From the NCBI GenBank assembly GCA_019348475.1, contig JAHWJJ010000042.1, positions 1 to 15,206 of the forward strand: DNA of 15,206 bases. The letters are read 5' to 3'. The DNA comes from Gemmatimonadota bacterium (GTDB taxonomy: Bacteria; Gemmatimonadota; Gemmatimonadetes; Longimicrobiales; Longimicrobiaceae). Position 1 is the first letter of the stretch, and every line of letters starts with the position of its first letter. The position numbers and the translations under genes are program-made. Below, piece after piece: positions 8,091 through 15,148 of the stretch. The notes below the pieces were generated by a model. It did not search any database. It was not told the DNA's origin and saw nothing but the letters and a program-made list of their open reading frames with translations.

Positions 8091-8104
8091 GCTAAAAAAT
8101 TAGC
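8091..8104. promoter_or_regulatory. AT-rich palindrome upstream of the DUF5916 gene
   Basis: GCTAAAAAATTAGC has complementary ends (GCTAA/TTAGC) around AAAA. It is one of the few AT-rich spots in the region and lies about 120 bases upstream of the start codon, directly after a TGGACA hexamer. An operator or UP-element role is possible, not shown. Confidence 0.3.
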
Positions 8105-8168
8105 ACCTTGCACGGACCCGGCATCCAACCCTTCGCGCCCCTGGCGCATCAGAGGACCCGGGTCAGTG

Positions 8169-8192
8169 ACTGCCGGCGCCCCAGCCGGCAGT
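8169..8192 (+). promoter_or_regulatory. 9-bp leader hairpin before the DUF5916 start
   Basis: ACTGCCGGC (8169-8177) and GCCGGCAGT (8184-8192) are perfect complements around GCCCCA. The stem ends 29 bases before the ATG, just ahead of the presumed RBS AGGGTG. There is no T-run, so it is more likely a structural or regulatory leader element than a terminator. Confidence 0.4.
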
Positions 8193-8221
8193 GGTTCGGA
8201 ACCCCCTTCCCAGGGTGCTCC

Positions 8222-10870
8222 ATGAGTGCAGCAGTCCTCGTCGCCGCCGCCGCGGCGATGCTCCAGGCGTCCCCGGACTCCGCGCGCGTGGTGGGCGCGC
8301 ACCGCGTCGCGGCGGGCGAGCAGGCGCCGGTGGTCGACGGCCGGCTGGACGACGCGGTGTGGAGCGCCGCGCCCGTGGCCGGCGACTTCGTGCAGCAGCG
8401 GCCCAGCTCGGGCCAGCCGCCGTCGCAGCGCACGGAGGCCCGGGTGGTATACGACGACGACGCCGTGTACGTGGCCGTACGCGCGTTCGACACCGCGCCT
8501 GATTCCATCACGGCGCAGCTGGGCCGGCGCGACGCGACCGGGATCGTCAGCGATTGGGTGCAGGTCATTTTCGACAGCTACCACGACCGCCGCACGGGCT
8601 TCCGCTTCGGCGTCACGCCGCGCGGCGTCGTGAAGGACGCCTTCCACTACGACGACGGGAACGAGGACGCCACCTGGGACGCGGTGTGGACGGCCGCGAC
8701 GCGCATCGACTCGCTGGGGTGGACGGCGGAGTTCCGCATCCCCTTCAGCCAGCTGCGCTTTCGCGCCTCGGCCGGCGAGCAGACGTGGGGCTTCAACGTG
8801 CTGCGCGACCTGGCCCGCAAGGAGGAGCGGTCGTACTGGTCGCCCATGCCCCAGAACCAGTCGGGGTTCGTGTCGCGCTTCGGCACGCTCACGGGGCTGC
8901 GGGGGCTGCGCAGCCCCCGCCGGCTGGAGCTGCTCCCCTACGCGGTGACCCGGGTGACCCGCGACGAGCGGGTGGCGGACGACGACCCTTTCCGCTCGCC
9001 GACGGACCCGTCGCTCTCCCTGGGCGGCGACCTCAAGTACGGCCTCACCAGCAACCTTACGCTCACCGCCACCTTCAACCCCGACTTCGGCCAGGTGGAG
9101 GCGGACCCGGGGCAGGTGAACCTTACCGCGTTCGAGACCTTTTTCCAGGAGCGCCGCCCCTTCTTCGTCGAGGGGGTCGACGTCTTCAACTTCGGCATCG
9201 GCGGCGGGGACGCGCTGTTCTACAGCCGGCGCATCGGGCGCCGGCCGCAGGGCGACGTGGGCCCCGGCAAGGCGTTCGTCGACGCCCCCCAGGCCACCAC
9301 CATCCTGGGCGCCGCCAAGCTCACCGGGCGCACCGGCGGATGGACCGTCGGCGTGCTGGACGCCGTCACCGCCGAGGAGCGGACACGCTTCGTGATCGAC
9401 GACGTGGCGGGGGTGGAGGAGGCGGTCACGGAACCGATGACCAACTACGGCGTGGCCCGCGTGCGCCGCGACTTTCGCCGCGGGCAGACTTCCGTGGGCG
9501 CCATCGCCACCAGCGTGCACCGCCGCCTGGGCAATGACGACGGACTGGAGTGGCTCCCGAACTCCGCCTACGCCGGCGGGGTGGACTGGCGCCACCGCTT
9601 CCTGGACGGCGCGTGGCAGTTCAACGGGTTCCTGCTGCAGAGCAGCGTGCAGGGCGACACCCTGGCCATCCAGCGCCTGCAGCGCAGCCCGGCGCGGCTG
9701 TTCCACCGGCCCGACGCGGACCACGTGGATTTCGATCCCCTGCGGACGTCGCTCAGCGGCTCTGCGGGGCTGGTGGCGCTGAACAAGATCGCCGGCACCT
9801 GGCGAACCGGCTCCGGCCTGGTCTACCGCTCGCCGGGTTTCGAGGTGAACGACCTGGGCTTCCTGCAGGGGGCCGACCGGCTCGCCTGGGACATCTACGT
9901 CGGCTACAACCGCGTCGAGCCGCAGGGGCCGTTCCGCAACTACAGCGTCTTCAGCAATCACGTCACGGCGTGGAGCACCGGGGGCGAACGCGCCTACTAC
10001 GCCGCGAACCTGAACGGCAACTTCATGCTGAAGAACCTGTGGAGCGGGTTCTGGGGCGTGAACCGCAACATCGGCGGGCTGTCCGTCGCCCAGCTGCGTG
10101 GGGGCCCGGCGCTGCGCACCACCCCCACCACCGAGGCGTGGGCCGGGTTCTTCAGCGACCGCCGCAAGCCGCTCTCCTTTGGCGGCGACATGGTGGTGGG
10201 GCGCGAGCACGGCACGGACGGCGGGTTCGTGATGATGAACGGGTCCGTCAACGTGCGGCCGTCCAGCCGCTTCGACCTTACGCTGTCGCCGCAGCTGCGG
10301 TTCATCGAGAGCAGCGCGCAGTACGTCGCTACGCGCGCCGACGCGAACGCCGCCGGCACTCCGGAATGGGTGTTCGCGCCGCTGGACCACACCACGGCGA
10401 GCCTGACCGCGCGGCTCAACTACATCTTCACCCCCAGGCTCTCGCTGCAGTTCTACGCCCAGCCGTTCATCAGCGCCGGCGAGTACGACGCGCTGATGGA
10501 GGTGGAGAATCCGCGCGCCCGCCGCTTCGGCGAGCGGTTCCGCCTGCTGCCGGAGGAGGAGACGCGCCGCTGCACCGTGGACGGCCGCACCTTCATCGGC
10601 GTTCGCCCGCGGGGCGAGGGGTGCGGCGAAGGGGCGGGGTTCAGCTACCGCATCTTCAACCCCGACTTCAACGTGCGGCAGCTGAACAGCAACGCGGTGC
10701 TGCGCTGGGAGTACCGTCCGGGGAGCACGCTGTTCGTGGTGTGGAGCCAGGGGCGTTCCGACTTCGCCAGCGACGGCCGGTTCCGGCTGGGCCCCAACAC
10801 GGCGGACCTGTTCCGCGCGCCGGGCACCAACGTGCTGCTGATCAAGGCGAGCTACTGGCTGGACTTCTGA
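8222..10870 (+). CDS. CBM9-like plus DUF5916 outer-membrane protein
   Basis: The protein has 882 residues. About residues 38-215 form a CBM9-like beta-sandwich (VVDGRLDDAVWSAAP, YDDDAVYVAVRAFD, DWVQVIFDSYHDRRTG, WTAEFRIPFSQLRF). From about 230 to the end it is DUF5916, recognised by RRLELLPYAV, LGGDLKYGLTSNLTLTATF, NPDFGQVEADPGQVNLT, FFQERRPFFVEG and YSRRIGR, with many amphipathic strands and the C-terminal aromatic SYWLDF of an outer-membrane barrel. Such proteins are common in Bacteroidota and Gemmatimonadota; role unproven, possibly glycan or peptide handling at the surface. A late loop has a Cys pair (CTVDGR... GEGCGE). The signal peptide from ATG 8222 (MSAAVLVAAAAAMLQA) lacks the usual basic N-region; an upstream TTG at 8108 would add 38 residues but has no RBS. 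It converges on the glycan operon. Confidence 0.9.
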   Translation: MSAAVLVAAAAAMLQASPDSARVVGAHRVAAGEQAPVVDGRLDDAVWSAAPVAGDFVQQRPSSGQPPSQRTEARVVYDDDAVYVAVRAFDTAPDSITAQLGRRDATGIVSDWVQVIFDSYHDRRTGFRFGVTPRGVVKDAFHYDDGNEDATWDAVWTAATRIDSLGWTAEFRIPFSQLRFRASAGEQTWGFNVLRDLARKEERSYWSPMPQNQSGFVSRFGTLTGLRGLRSPRRLELLPYAVTRVTRDERVADDDPFRSPTDPSLSLGGDLKYGLTSNLTLTATFNPDFGQVEADPGQVNLTAFETFFQERRPFFVEGVDVFNFGIGGGDALFYSRRIGRRPQGDVGPGKAFVDAPQATTILGAAKLTGRTGGWTVGVLDAVTAEERTRFVIDDVAGVEEAVTEPMTNYGVARVRRDFRRGQTSVGAIATSVHRRLGNDDGLEWLPNSAYAGGVDWRHRFLDGAWQFNGFLLQSSVQGDTLAIQRLQRSPARLFHRPDADHVDFDPLRTSLSGSAGLVALNKIAGTWRTGSGLVYRSPGFEVNDLGFLQGADRLAWDIYVGYNRVEPQGPFRNYSVFSNHVTAWSTGGERAYYAANLNGNFMLKNLWSGFWGVNRNIGGLSVAQLRGGPALRTTPTTEAWAGFFSDRRKPLSFGGDMVVGREHGTDGGFVMMNGSVNVRPSSRFDLTLSPQLRFIESSAQYVATRADANAAGTPEWVFAPLDHTTASLTARLNYIFTPRLSLQFYAQPFISAGEYDALMEVENPRARRFGERFRLLPEEETRRCTVDGRTFIGVRPRGEGCGEGAGFSYRIFNPDFNVRQLNSNAVLRWEYRPGSTLFVVWSQGRSDFASDGRFRLGPNTADLFRAPGTNVLLIKASYWLDF

Positions 10871-10877
10871 TCCCCGA

Positions 10878-10893
10878 TCCCTGGATTCAGGGA
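10878..10893. other. Short hairpin directly after the DUF5916 stop
   Basis: TCCCTG and CAGGGA pair around GATT, eight bases past the stop codon. It precedes the much stronger hairpin at 10938 and may be part of the same 3'-end region. Confidence 0.35.
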
Positions 10894-10929
10894 CCAGGAG
10901 GAGAGGCAGTTTCAGCCAGAGGACGCAGA

Positions 10930-10976
10930 GAAAACCGGAGGGGGCAGAGGACGATGGGTCGTCCTCTGCCCCCTCT
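10930..10976. terminator. Long perfect hairpin between convergent genes, likely shared terminator
   Basis: GGGGGCAGAGGACGA (10940-10954) pairs perfectly with TCGTCCTCTGCCCCC (10959-10973) around TGGG; two more pairs extend the stem to 10938/10975. It sits in the 232-base gap between the converging DUF5916 gene and the glycan operon. On the minus strand TTTT follows a few bases after the stem, which suits the operon's end; on the plus strand no T-run follows. A smaller hairpin (CGCGAAC/GTTCGCG, 10990-11007) lies beside it. Confidence 0.6.
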
Positions 10977-11102
10977 CGCCTTCCGCCTGCGCGAACTGCG
11001 GTTCGCGAGTGCACGCGGACCGGGCGGAGCCGGAGTCATATCGAGTCCCAGGGTGTGGTGTGCACCGCGTCCTCCGCGTGAACGTTTTGCGTTTTCCCGG
11101 TC

Positions 11103-11990
11103 TCAGCGGGCGTAGCGGCGGACCATGCGGGCGCAGAAATCCACAAACTCGCCGGGGTCCTGCGGCGGGCTGGTGTAGTGCGGCACCACCCCGCGGTGCT
11201 CGGGGGTAAAGCAGAAGGTCACCGTCACCTCGAACTCCTCCAGCGCGCGCATCTGCCGGTCGAACCAGGCCTGGCAGCCGTCGCGGTGGTCGTCGCTCCA
11301 GCTGAGGCCGGTGCGCAGCTTCTTCACCCCCAGCTCGCGCAGCCACCGCACCGCGTCGTCCAGCCGGTGGTCCTGGTAGTGGAACCACTGGCAGATCCCC
11401 AACTCGCCCGCCATCCCGGCGAAGTCGCGCAGCGCCGGCGCGGCGGCGCCGTCCTCGCGCACCAGCCCCATGTGAAAGTGGCGGTAGTACGAGGAGCCCT
11501 CGCGCTGCTTGTGGCGGGTGGTGGCCTCCCACTGCTGCGGCAGGTCGAACAGGCTGTACCAGTGGATGCGCTCCGCCCGCCCGCGCAGCACCTCCGCGGT
11601 GCGCCTCAACCCCTCGGCCTGGATGGCGTCACCGGCAAAGGTGCTGATCCCCACCTCGGTCACCCAGACGGGCAGGTGCGTCACCTGGCGGACGGAATCC
11701 AGCCGCTCCGGCCAGTCCTCGATGCTCCACAGGTTCCAGTCCAGCGGAAACCCGTGCACCGCCACCACGTCCATCTGCTCCAGCACCCCCTGTCCGGCCA
11801 TGTGCGCCAGAAAGCGCGGGTCGATGGGTGACATTCCGCCCAGCACCCGCTTTACCTCCGGCGCCTCCGCCCGCACCGCCTCCCCCGCCGCGCGGGCCAT
11901 CTGCGCGAACGTCCGCCAGCCGTGGTCGATGCCGAAGTCCCAGTGCGAGGTGTTGTTGGGCTCGTTCCAGACCATCACCGCCTCGATCAC
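11103..11990 (-). CDS. Glycoside-hydrolase-like protein, apparent circular permutation of a clan GH-A barrel
   Basis: The protein has 295 residues, no signal peptide, and resembles GH39/beta-xylosidase-type enzymes. It starts directly at strand 4: VMVWNEPNN puts the acid/base Glu at residue 10. Strand 7 (LPVWVTEVG) puts the nucleophile Glu at 112, a spacing typical of clan GH-A. Strand 8 (RIHWYSLFDL, 141-150) is followed by segments that normally precede WNEPN: strand 1 (ELGICQWFHY, 196-205), strand 2 (KKLRTGLSW, 223-231), strand 3 (VTVTFCFTP, 255-263) and helix 3 (EFVDFCARMVRRY). The barrel is complete but permuted. The GTG start at 11990 overlaps the methyltransferase TGA (GTGA), with GGAGG upstream, so translation is probably coupled. 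A cytoplasmic location within a glycan operon argues for a role in synthesis or trimming of an intermediate rather than in feeding. Confidence 0.83.
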   Translation of the reverse strand: MIEAVMVWNEPNNTSHWDFGIDHGWRTFAQMARAAGEAVRAEAPEVKRVLGGMSPIDPRFLAHMAGQGVLEQMDVVAVHGFPLDWNLWSIEDWPERLDSVRQVTHLPVWVTEVGISTFAGDAIQAEGLRRTAEVLRGRAERIHWYSLFDLPQQWEATTRHKQREGSSYYRHFHMGLVREDGAAAPALRDFAGMAGELGICQWFHYQDHRLDDAVRWLRELGVKKLRTGLSWSDDHRDGCQAWFDRQMRALEEFEVTVTFCFTPEHRGVVPHYTSPPQDPGEFVDFCARMVRRYAR

Positions 11991-12772
11991 CGGCCGCCGC
12001 CTCCCCTCGACGGGTACACGGCGCGCGGCTCGCCGTCGATCACGCGGCCGCGGCGGCACAGGTACACCTCCTGCTCCGGGTGCTCCACGATGTCGAAGCC
12101 CGCGCTGCGCAGCATGGCCTCGGTGGCGGCCGCGTTGGGCACCCACCAGTTGGTGGGGTCGCCGCAGTAGCGGTGCTCGATGAACGCCATCCGGGGGTAG
12201 CCGGGGCTTTCGAAGTGCTCGTGCTGCCAGAAGTCGTAGTCCGCCTGCACCGGGTCCACCTGCGTGGAGCCGCGCTGCATGGACTGGAACAGCATCAGGT
12301 CGCCCACCACGTGCTCGTACAGCAGGTCCAGAGCGAGCAGGGGGTGGCGCAGGTGGTACAGCACGCCCATGAAGATCACGAAGTCGAACTTCTCCCCCAG
12401 CTCCGCCACGTCGTACACGGACAGTTTGCGGAACTCGATGTCTATCCCGTTGATCTCGGCGGCGAAGCGGGCCTGGTTCAGGTACAGGTCCTCGCTGTCG
12501 ATCCCCACCACCCGCGCCGCGCCGCGCCGCTTCATTTCCATGCTGTAGAAGCCGGCGTTGCAGCCGATGTCCAGCACCGACCTGCCCGTGAGGTCCTTCG
12601 GCACCGCGTGGGCAAAGTTCACCCACTTGATGGACGGGTAGTCGCCCAGAAAGTGGTCGGGCGCCGTGCGCACGCCGCGCAGGTCCAGGTTGTGGAACCA
12701 GGGGCCCAGCTCGCGCACCCTTCGTTCGATGTCTCCCGGGTCCGCCGCCTGGGCGGGATGGGGCGAGATCAA
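11987..12772 (-). CDS. SAM-dependent methyltransferase of the glycan operon (CmoB-like fold)
   Basis: The protein has 261 residues. The Rossmann SAM motif I is VLDIGCNAGFYSMEM (66-80), followed by the acidic residue ending strand 2 in VVGIDSEDLY (Asp92) and motif IV FDFVIFMGVLYHLRHPLLAL. The N-terminal region (ELGPWFHNLDLRGVRTAPDHFLGDYPSIKW, 21-50) is a family-specific cap. It resembles the CmoB/Methyltransf_9 group and a family I recall as TIGR04290, found beside CgeB glycosyltransferases; that name is from memory and unverified. The acceptor is probably a sugar or glycolipid. The start is TTG at 12772 with GGAG eight bases upstream; no ATG is available before the SAM motif. It is separated from the preceding gene by 114 bases with two hairpins and overlaps the next gene by four bases. 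Confidence 0.88.
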   Translation of the reverse strand: MISPHPAQAADPGDIERRVRELGPWFHNLDLRGVRTAPDHFLGDYPSIKWVNFAHAVPKDLTGRSVLDIGCNAGFYSMEMKRRGAARVVGIDSEDLYLNQARFAAEINGIDIEFRKLSVYDVAELGEKFDFVIFMGVLYHLRHPLLALDLLYEHVVGDLMLFQSMQRGSTQVDPVQADYDFWQHEHFESPGYPRMAFIEHRYCGDPTNWWVPNAAATEAMLRSAGFDIVEHPEQEVYLCRRGRVIDGEPRAVYPSRGGGGR

Positions 12773-12815
12773 TGCGGTGTCTCCAGGGATGAGGTCATGA
12801 GAGGGTCAAGGGTCA

Positions 12816-12859
12816 GGTGCCCCGGTGCCGGGGACCCTGGTGCCTGGCCGATACCAGGC
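12816..12859. other. Two adjacent hairpins in the operon's only sizeable gap
   Basis: CCCCGG/CCGGGG (12820-12825 with 12828-12833) and GCCTGG/CCAGGC (12842-12847 with 12854-12859) lie between the nucleotidyltransferase stop and the methyltransferase start. GGTGCC occurs three times here (12816, 12824, 12839). No T-run follows, so I do not call a terminator; they may stabilise or process the mRNA, or be a degenerate dispersed repeat. Confidence 0.4.
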
Positions 12860-12886
12860 CAGCCACCGGACACTGGCTTCTGCCGG

Positions 12887-13696
12887 CTACCCACGAGGCA
12901 GCAGGTACTCGGCACTGAGCACCAGCTCCACGCTGGTGGCCGCCAGCGGCGAGGGGCCGCCTTCCGGCGCCGGGCGCTGGGCGAGCACGGAGATGGCCTC
13001 GCGGTAGCCGTGCAGCGTCCCCACGTCCACGTACGCCTCGCCCGCGCGCACGCCGCGCGCCTCGCCGCCGCGCGCCAGCCACGCGTTCACCAGCGTGCCG
13101 ATGTACTCGTCCTGCCTGCCGCGCTCCAGCCACAGCTGGTGCAGCTCGCCCAGCGTCCACCCGGGGAGCTTGAAGGCGCCCCACACCCACTGCGTCTCCG
13201 CGCCGGGCTGCTTCACCTGGATCTCGCGCACCCGCGCGTCCTCGGTCGTCACCACCGCGTCGAAGAACTCGGGGCGGTCCACTGGAAAGAGGAGAAAGGA
13301 GAGGATCCCGTCCGGCAGCGAGCGCAGCCCGTCTTCCGGAAACCAGACGGTGTCGGGCAGCCCCACCAGCACGTCCTCGGCCGGGGGGATCAGGGGAAGG
13401 ACGCGGAAGATGGAGTCGCACAGCCCGGCCGGCTTCGGCTGCACCGCGTAGCACACGTGGGCCGCGCCGAAGCCGCCGCCGTAGTACTGCACGATGTCGT
13501 GCTTTCCGGGGGAGATGACGAAGCAGATCTTGTCCGCGCCGCCGCGGATCATCCGCTCCACCAGGTACTCGCTCACCGCCTTGGGCCGCTCCACCCCGTC
13601 GTCGTCCATGCGGCTGCCCACGGGGAGCAGCTCCTTGCTGAAGGCGAGCGGCTGGATGCGGCTTCCCGCCCCCGCCGCCGGTACGATTCCCCACAT
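12887..13696 (-). CDS. Sugar-phosphate nucleotidyltransferase-like protein (RmlA/GalU superfamily)
   Basis: The protein has 269 residues. The N-terminal nucleotide-binding loop is GIVPAAGAGSRIQPLAFSKELLPVG (3-27), a variant of the usual GGxGTRL...KxLLPV with Ser for Thr. PKAVSEYLVERMIRGGADKICFVISPGK (38-65), PAGLCDSIFRVLPLI (89-103) and LPDT (113-116) match the activation and metal-binding positions of NDP-sugar pyrophosphorylases. The C-terminal YVDVGTLHGYREAI matches the D(V/I)GTPxGY element of the superfamily. It probably makes an NDP-sugar from NTP and a sugar-1-phosphate for the neighbouring glycosyltransferase; base and sugar are not evident. ATG 13696 follows GGAGG by nine bases and lies four bases after the cgeB-like stop, so the two genes are tightly coupled. 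Confidence 0.87.
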   Translation of the reverse strand: MWGIVPAAGAGSRIQPLAFSKELLPVGSRMDDDGVERPKAVSEYLVERMIRGGADKICFVISPGKHDIVQYYGGGFGAAHVCYAVQPKPAGLCDSIFRVLPLIPPAEDVLVGLPDTVWFPEDGLRSLPDGILSFLLFPVDRPEFFDAVVTTEDARVREIQVKQPGAETQWVWGAFKLPGWTLGELHQLWLERGRQDEYIGTLVNAWLARGGEARGVRAGEAYVDVGTLHGYREAISVLAQRPAPEGGPSPLAATSVELVLSAEYLLPRG

Positions 13697-13700
13697 CGGC

Positions 13701-14837
13701 TCATCCCTCCGCCACGGTGTCCCGCCCCCGCCACTCCGCCGCCCCGCCCTGCTCCCCCGCCGCGTCCGCGGCACCGAAGGCGGCGTCCAGCAGCGACTCC
13801 AGCTCCGCCGCGCGGCGGGCGGAGGTGTGTTCGTCCAGCGTCCGCTCCCGCGCGCGCCACGCCAGCGCCTGGCGCTCCGCCTCGGGCATGCGCATCGCCC
13901 GCACCACGTCGTCCGTGCCGCGCGCGATGACGATCTCCTCGTCCGGCGCGAAGAAGGCGTCCAGCCCCTCCCACTCGTCGCTGATCACGGGGCACCCGCA
14001 CGCCGCCGCCTCGAACAGCCGGCCGCTGGGGCACCACCCCATCTGCGCCATCGCCCGGCGCGTCACGTTCAGCGTCCACCGCGACGAGCTGAAGAACGCC
14101 GGGTGCAGCTCCGGAGGCAGGTGCTTGCGGAACCAGATGTTGTCCGCCCAGGGAAACTCCTGCGGGTACTGGGCCCCGCCGATCAGGAAGCGCTGTTGGG
14201 GGAGCCGGTGGGCGGCCTGGATGAACAGCCGCTCCAGCGCCGCCTGCCGGTCTTCCGCGTACGTCCCCAGGTACGACAGGTCCGCGCGGTAGTGCTCGTC
14301 CGCGGGGACGGGGCGGTGGACGTCCGGGTCCACGTGCCCGTACAGCGGCGCCACCCGCCGCGCGCCCAGCCGCGTCCGCAGCTGCCGCAGCGCGTCGCCC
14401 CCCGTGTACGAAAGCACCAGGTCGAAGTCCGCCAGCCCCCGCGGCCCCAGGTACGCCACCTCCCGCCCGCTCTGCAGCGCGTCCAGCGTAACCGGTGTGT
14501 CCAGGTCGTAGAACGCGCGCACCGCCGCGGGCGAATCCAGCACCAGCTCCGTGGCGGCCACCCCGTCCGCGTGGTACGAGGTGACGATGGCCACGTCCGC
14601 GTCCGCCAGGTGCGCGCGCGCCGCAGGCAGGTTCTGCTCCCAGTCGGGGTAGAGGACCAGGGTGCCGCCCGGCAGCGCGTGCAGGTCGCGGTTCTGCGCA
14701 TAGTACGGCACGTCGCGCTCGAAGAACACCACCTGGTGCCCGCGCGCGGCCAGCGCCTTCAGCAGCCCGCGCCAGAGCGTGGCGTGGCCGTTTCCCCACG
14801 ACGAGCTGACCGTCAGCCCGAAGATGACCAGCTTCAT
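13701..14837 (-). CDS. CgeB-family glycosyltransferase
   Basis: The protein has 378 residues. The N-terminus KLVIFGLTVSSSWGNGHATL (2-21), followed by ALAARGHQVVFFERDVPYY, is the typical opening of CgeB-like (COG4641) two-domain GT-B glycosyltransferases. The second domain has DLSYLGTYAEDRQ, NVTRRAMAQMGWCPSGRLFE and the donor-site element FEAAACGCPVISDEWEGL (275-292). These enzymes move a sugar from a nucleotide donor; the founding CgeB acts in Bacillus spore-surface maturation. It is first in the operon. I place the start at ATG 14837, where homologues begin; an in-frame ATG at 14870 has a better RBS (GGGAG seven bases upstream) and would add 11 residues (MTTSRPSGSHR), so the start is uncertain. 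The tail after about residue 355 is low-complexity Ala/Gly. Confidence 0.88.
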   Translation of the reverse strand: MKLVIFGLTVSSSWGNGHATLWRGLLKALAARGHQVVFFERDVPYYAQNRDLHALPGGTLVLYPDWEQNLPAARAHLADADVAIVTSYHADGVAATELVLDSPAAVRAFYDLDTPVTLDALQSGREVAYLGPRGLADFDLVLSYTGGDALRQLRTRLGARRVAPLYGHVDPDVHRPVPADEHYRADLSYLGTYAEDRQAALERLFIQAAHRLPQQRFLIGGAQYPQEFPWADNIWFRKHLPPELHPAFFSSSRWTLNVTRRAMAQMGWCPSGRLFEAAACGCPVISDEWEGLDAFFAPDEEIVIARGTDDVVRAMRMPEAERQALAWRARERTLDEHTSARRAAELESLLDAAFGAADAAGEQGGAAEWRGRDTVAEG

Positions 14838-14937
14838 GCGGTGCGAACCAGAGGGGCGAGAGGTGGTCATCCGGCGCTCCCGCCAGGCGGGTGCGGAGCC
14901 GAACGAGCGGCAACTCTCGCAAGGAGCGCACCGCAAG

Positions 14938-14970
14938 TGCATACAGTACGCAAGCATCATCAACAAGGCT
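14938..14970 (-). promoter_or_regulatory. Near-palindrome and weak promoter-like boxes before the cgeB-like gene
   Basis: TGCATACAGTACGCA (14938-14952) is a 15-base palindrome with one mismatched pair. On the minus strand TTGTTG and TATGCA stand 17 bases apart across it, each matching consensus in only three positions. An operator overlapping the -10 region is conceivable. The call is weak. Confidence 0.22.
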
Positions 14971-15148
14971 TTGCAAGATGGTGCCTGGGCTTTGCTTGTG
15001 GTTCAGGGGGTAAAAGAAGGCCTCGCGCCCGCCTGGTGCCGACGCAGGCCTGCCGGCGGCCCCTGCTGCTCTGCTGATACGGGATTGCGGAGCATCGTTC
15101 TGGAATCCGCGCCGGAAATCCCTCGTGCCCGAGCGGCCGCTGGATGGG

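Larger units (their letters stand above)
7467..8221. other. 755-base non-coding stretch with terminator, repeat, TGGACA motifs and leader hairpin
   Basis: No plausible gene was found on either strand; the open frames here have no recognisable protein character. In order it holds the terminator of the preceding gene (7535-7567), a repeat copy (7783-7841) shared with the window's right end, five TGGACA hexamers (7775, 7975, 7982, 7995, 8081), an AT-rich palindrome (8091-8104) and a leader hairpin (8169-8192). It probably contains the promoter of the DUF5916 gene, but no box pair is convincing. Confidence 0.6.

Noticed and set aside
7648..8103. 151-codon frame in the long gap as a gene
   Set aside because: Arg/Gly-rich sequence without any recognisable feature, crossing the dispersed repeat and TGGACA cluster; no RBS.
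7775..8104. CRISPR-like array because of repeated TGGACA
   Set aside because: The repeats are six bases long and irregularly spaced; there are no repeat-spacer units.
7931..11014. 1027-codon open frame on the minus strand opposite the DUF5916 gene
   Set aside because: It is a GC-driven shadow: rich in Arg, Ala, His and Pro, with no domain, while the plus-strand frame has clear CBM9/DUF5916 motifs.
11991..12626. Upstream extension of the glycosidase frame (212 codons) as a missing N-terminal half
   Set aside because: It overlaps the methyltransferase in another frame and contains none of the expected barrel strands; those strands are found at the C-terminus instead.
12773..12886. A terminator splitting the glycan operon
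   Set aside because: Hairpins are present but no T-run follows, and the flanking genes fit one pathway; kept as structure only.
11828..13930. 700-codon plus-strand frame across the glycan operon
   Set aside because: It spans several well-supported minus-strand genes and their gaps and has the composition of an antisense shadow.
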